DNA of 64,000 nucleotides from CAVYYW01 sp963772845 (GTDB lineage Bacteria; Bacillota; Bacilli; Bacillales; Sporolactobacillaceae), in assembly GCA_963772845.1 (NCBI GenBank), contig CAVYYW010000027.1, positions 1 to 64,000 of the forward strand, in the 5' to 3' direction. This document shows, one piece after another, positions 63,848-64,000 of this stretch. The stretch's first letter is position 1. The number at the start of each line of letters is the position of its first letter. Both the position numbers and the translations under genes were made by a program. The notes under the pieces are model-generated. The model ran no database searches. It was given only the letters and a program-made list of their open reading frames with translations, and was not told the origin of the DNA.

Positions 63848-64000
63848 AGGCATATGGGTAGGAGTAATTAATCGGGCCTTTGAAGGTGATATAGTCTACA
63901 TAAATAAGCGGGATTAGGTAGCGTGTTCCTTGAGGGCCGCCGTCGTTAATAATCACGTGATCGCGTCCAGCTGCTTCAACTTCTCCCTTAAACACTTTAG
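63846..64000 (-). CDS. gerQ: spore coat protein GerQ, C-terminal part only
   Basis: The last 51 codons of a minus-strand gene that continues past the right edge. The readable C-terminus, VFKGEVEAAGRDHVIIND, TRYLIPLIYVDYITFKG and INYSYPYA, matches GerQ (YwdL), a coat protein needed for hydrolysis of spore peptidoglycan during germination and cross-linked by transglutaminase Tgl. This supports a spore-former. Stop TAG (63848-63846) is shared with the edge of a dispersed repeat. Confidence 0.9.
   Translation of the reverse strand, partial: KVFKGEVEAAGRDHVIINDGGPQGTRYLIPLIYVDYITFKGPINYSYPYA

Overview
The window looks like chromosome from a low-to-mid G+C, endospore-forming member of the Bacillaceae (Bacillus in the broad sense). 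Evidence: a bacillithiol gene pair (bshB2, yojF), a qoxABCD quinol oxidase, a fruRKA operon, ptsHI, a spore-coat gene (gerQ) cut by the right edge, a MecA-like PBP3, strong AGGAGG ribosome sites, GTG/TTG starts and B. subtilis-like local gene pairs. No rRNA, tRNA, transposase, phage or CRISPR gene was seen. I did not assign a species.

Layout. 1-5.1 kb: a flavoprotein and a lipase, facing a bacillithiol/GNAT group, then a fused methionine sulfoxide reductase. 5.4-10.6 kb: two cyclic-di-GMP enzymes and a secreted NlpC/P60-LysM hydrolase with a WalR box. 11-14.9 kb: the aa3-type quinol oxidase. 16-22 kb: fructose uptake (fruR-fruK-fruA) and the general PTS proteins (ptsH-ptsI). 22-30.4 kb: nitroreductase, PBP3, phosphonate ABC genes phnC-phnE-phnE, with phnD separate and inverted beyond a repeat block. 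30.5-33.6 kb: a 5'-nucleotidase, ung and a GalT-like protein. 35.7-41.8 kb: a YtrA/YhcF-type GntR regulator with an ABC export cluster, part of which is tandemly duplicated and has produced a chimeric permease. 42-45.3 kb: DinB and oxidoreductases. 46.8-54.6 kb: Hsp20, a YeeE transporter, a DUF4383 protein, and two lysine-type permeases, the first behind a lysine riboswitch. 56-64 kb: an unrecognised membrane protein, TerC, SLAP, amidase, fdhD, DUF1499, pheA, ywdK and gerQ.

Gene-poor gaps of 0.5-1.8 kb separate these blocks. They are filled by several families of hairpin-rich repeats, many in tandem (periods near 218, 163, 77, 52 and 49 bp). At the 3' end of gerQ, and probably hsp20, a repeat edge provides the stop codon or the C-terminal codons.

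Data caution. Six genes, including ptsI, fruA and both cyclic-di-GMP genes, are broken by single-base shifts that almost all sit in homopolymer runs. Correcting them gives normal family lengths. The simplest reading is base-calling error rather than gene loss, so these are annotated as whole genes.

How the genes work together. The fru and pts genes form one fructose phosphotransfer route. phnCDEE form one importer despite the split. qoxABCD form one respiratory complex. The riboswitch ties a permease to lysine supply. The GntR operator ties the ABC cluster to its own repressor.
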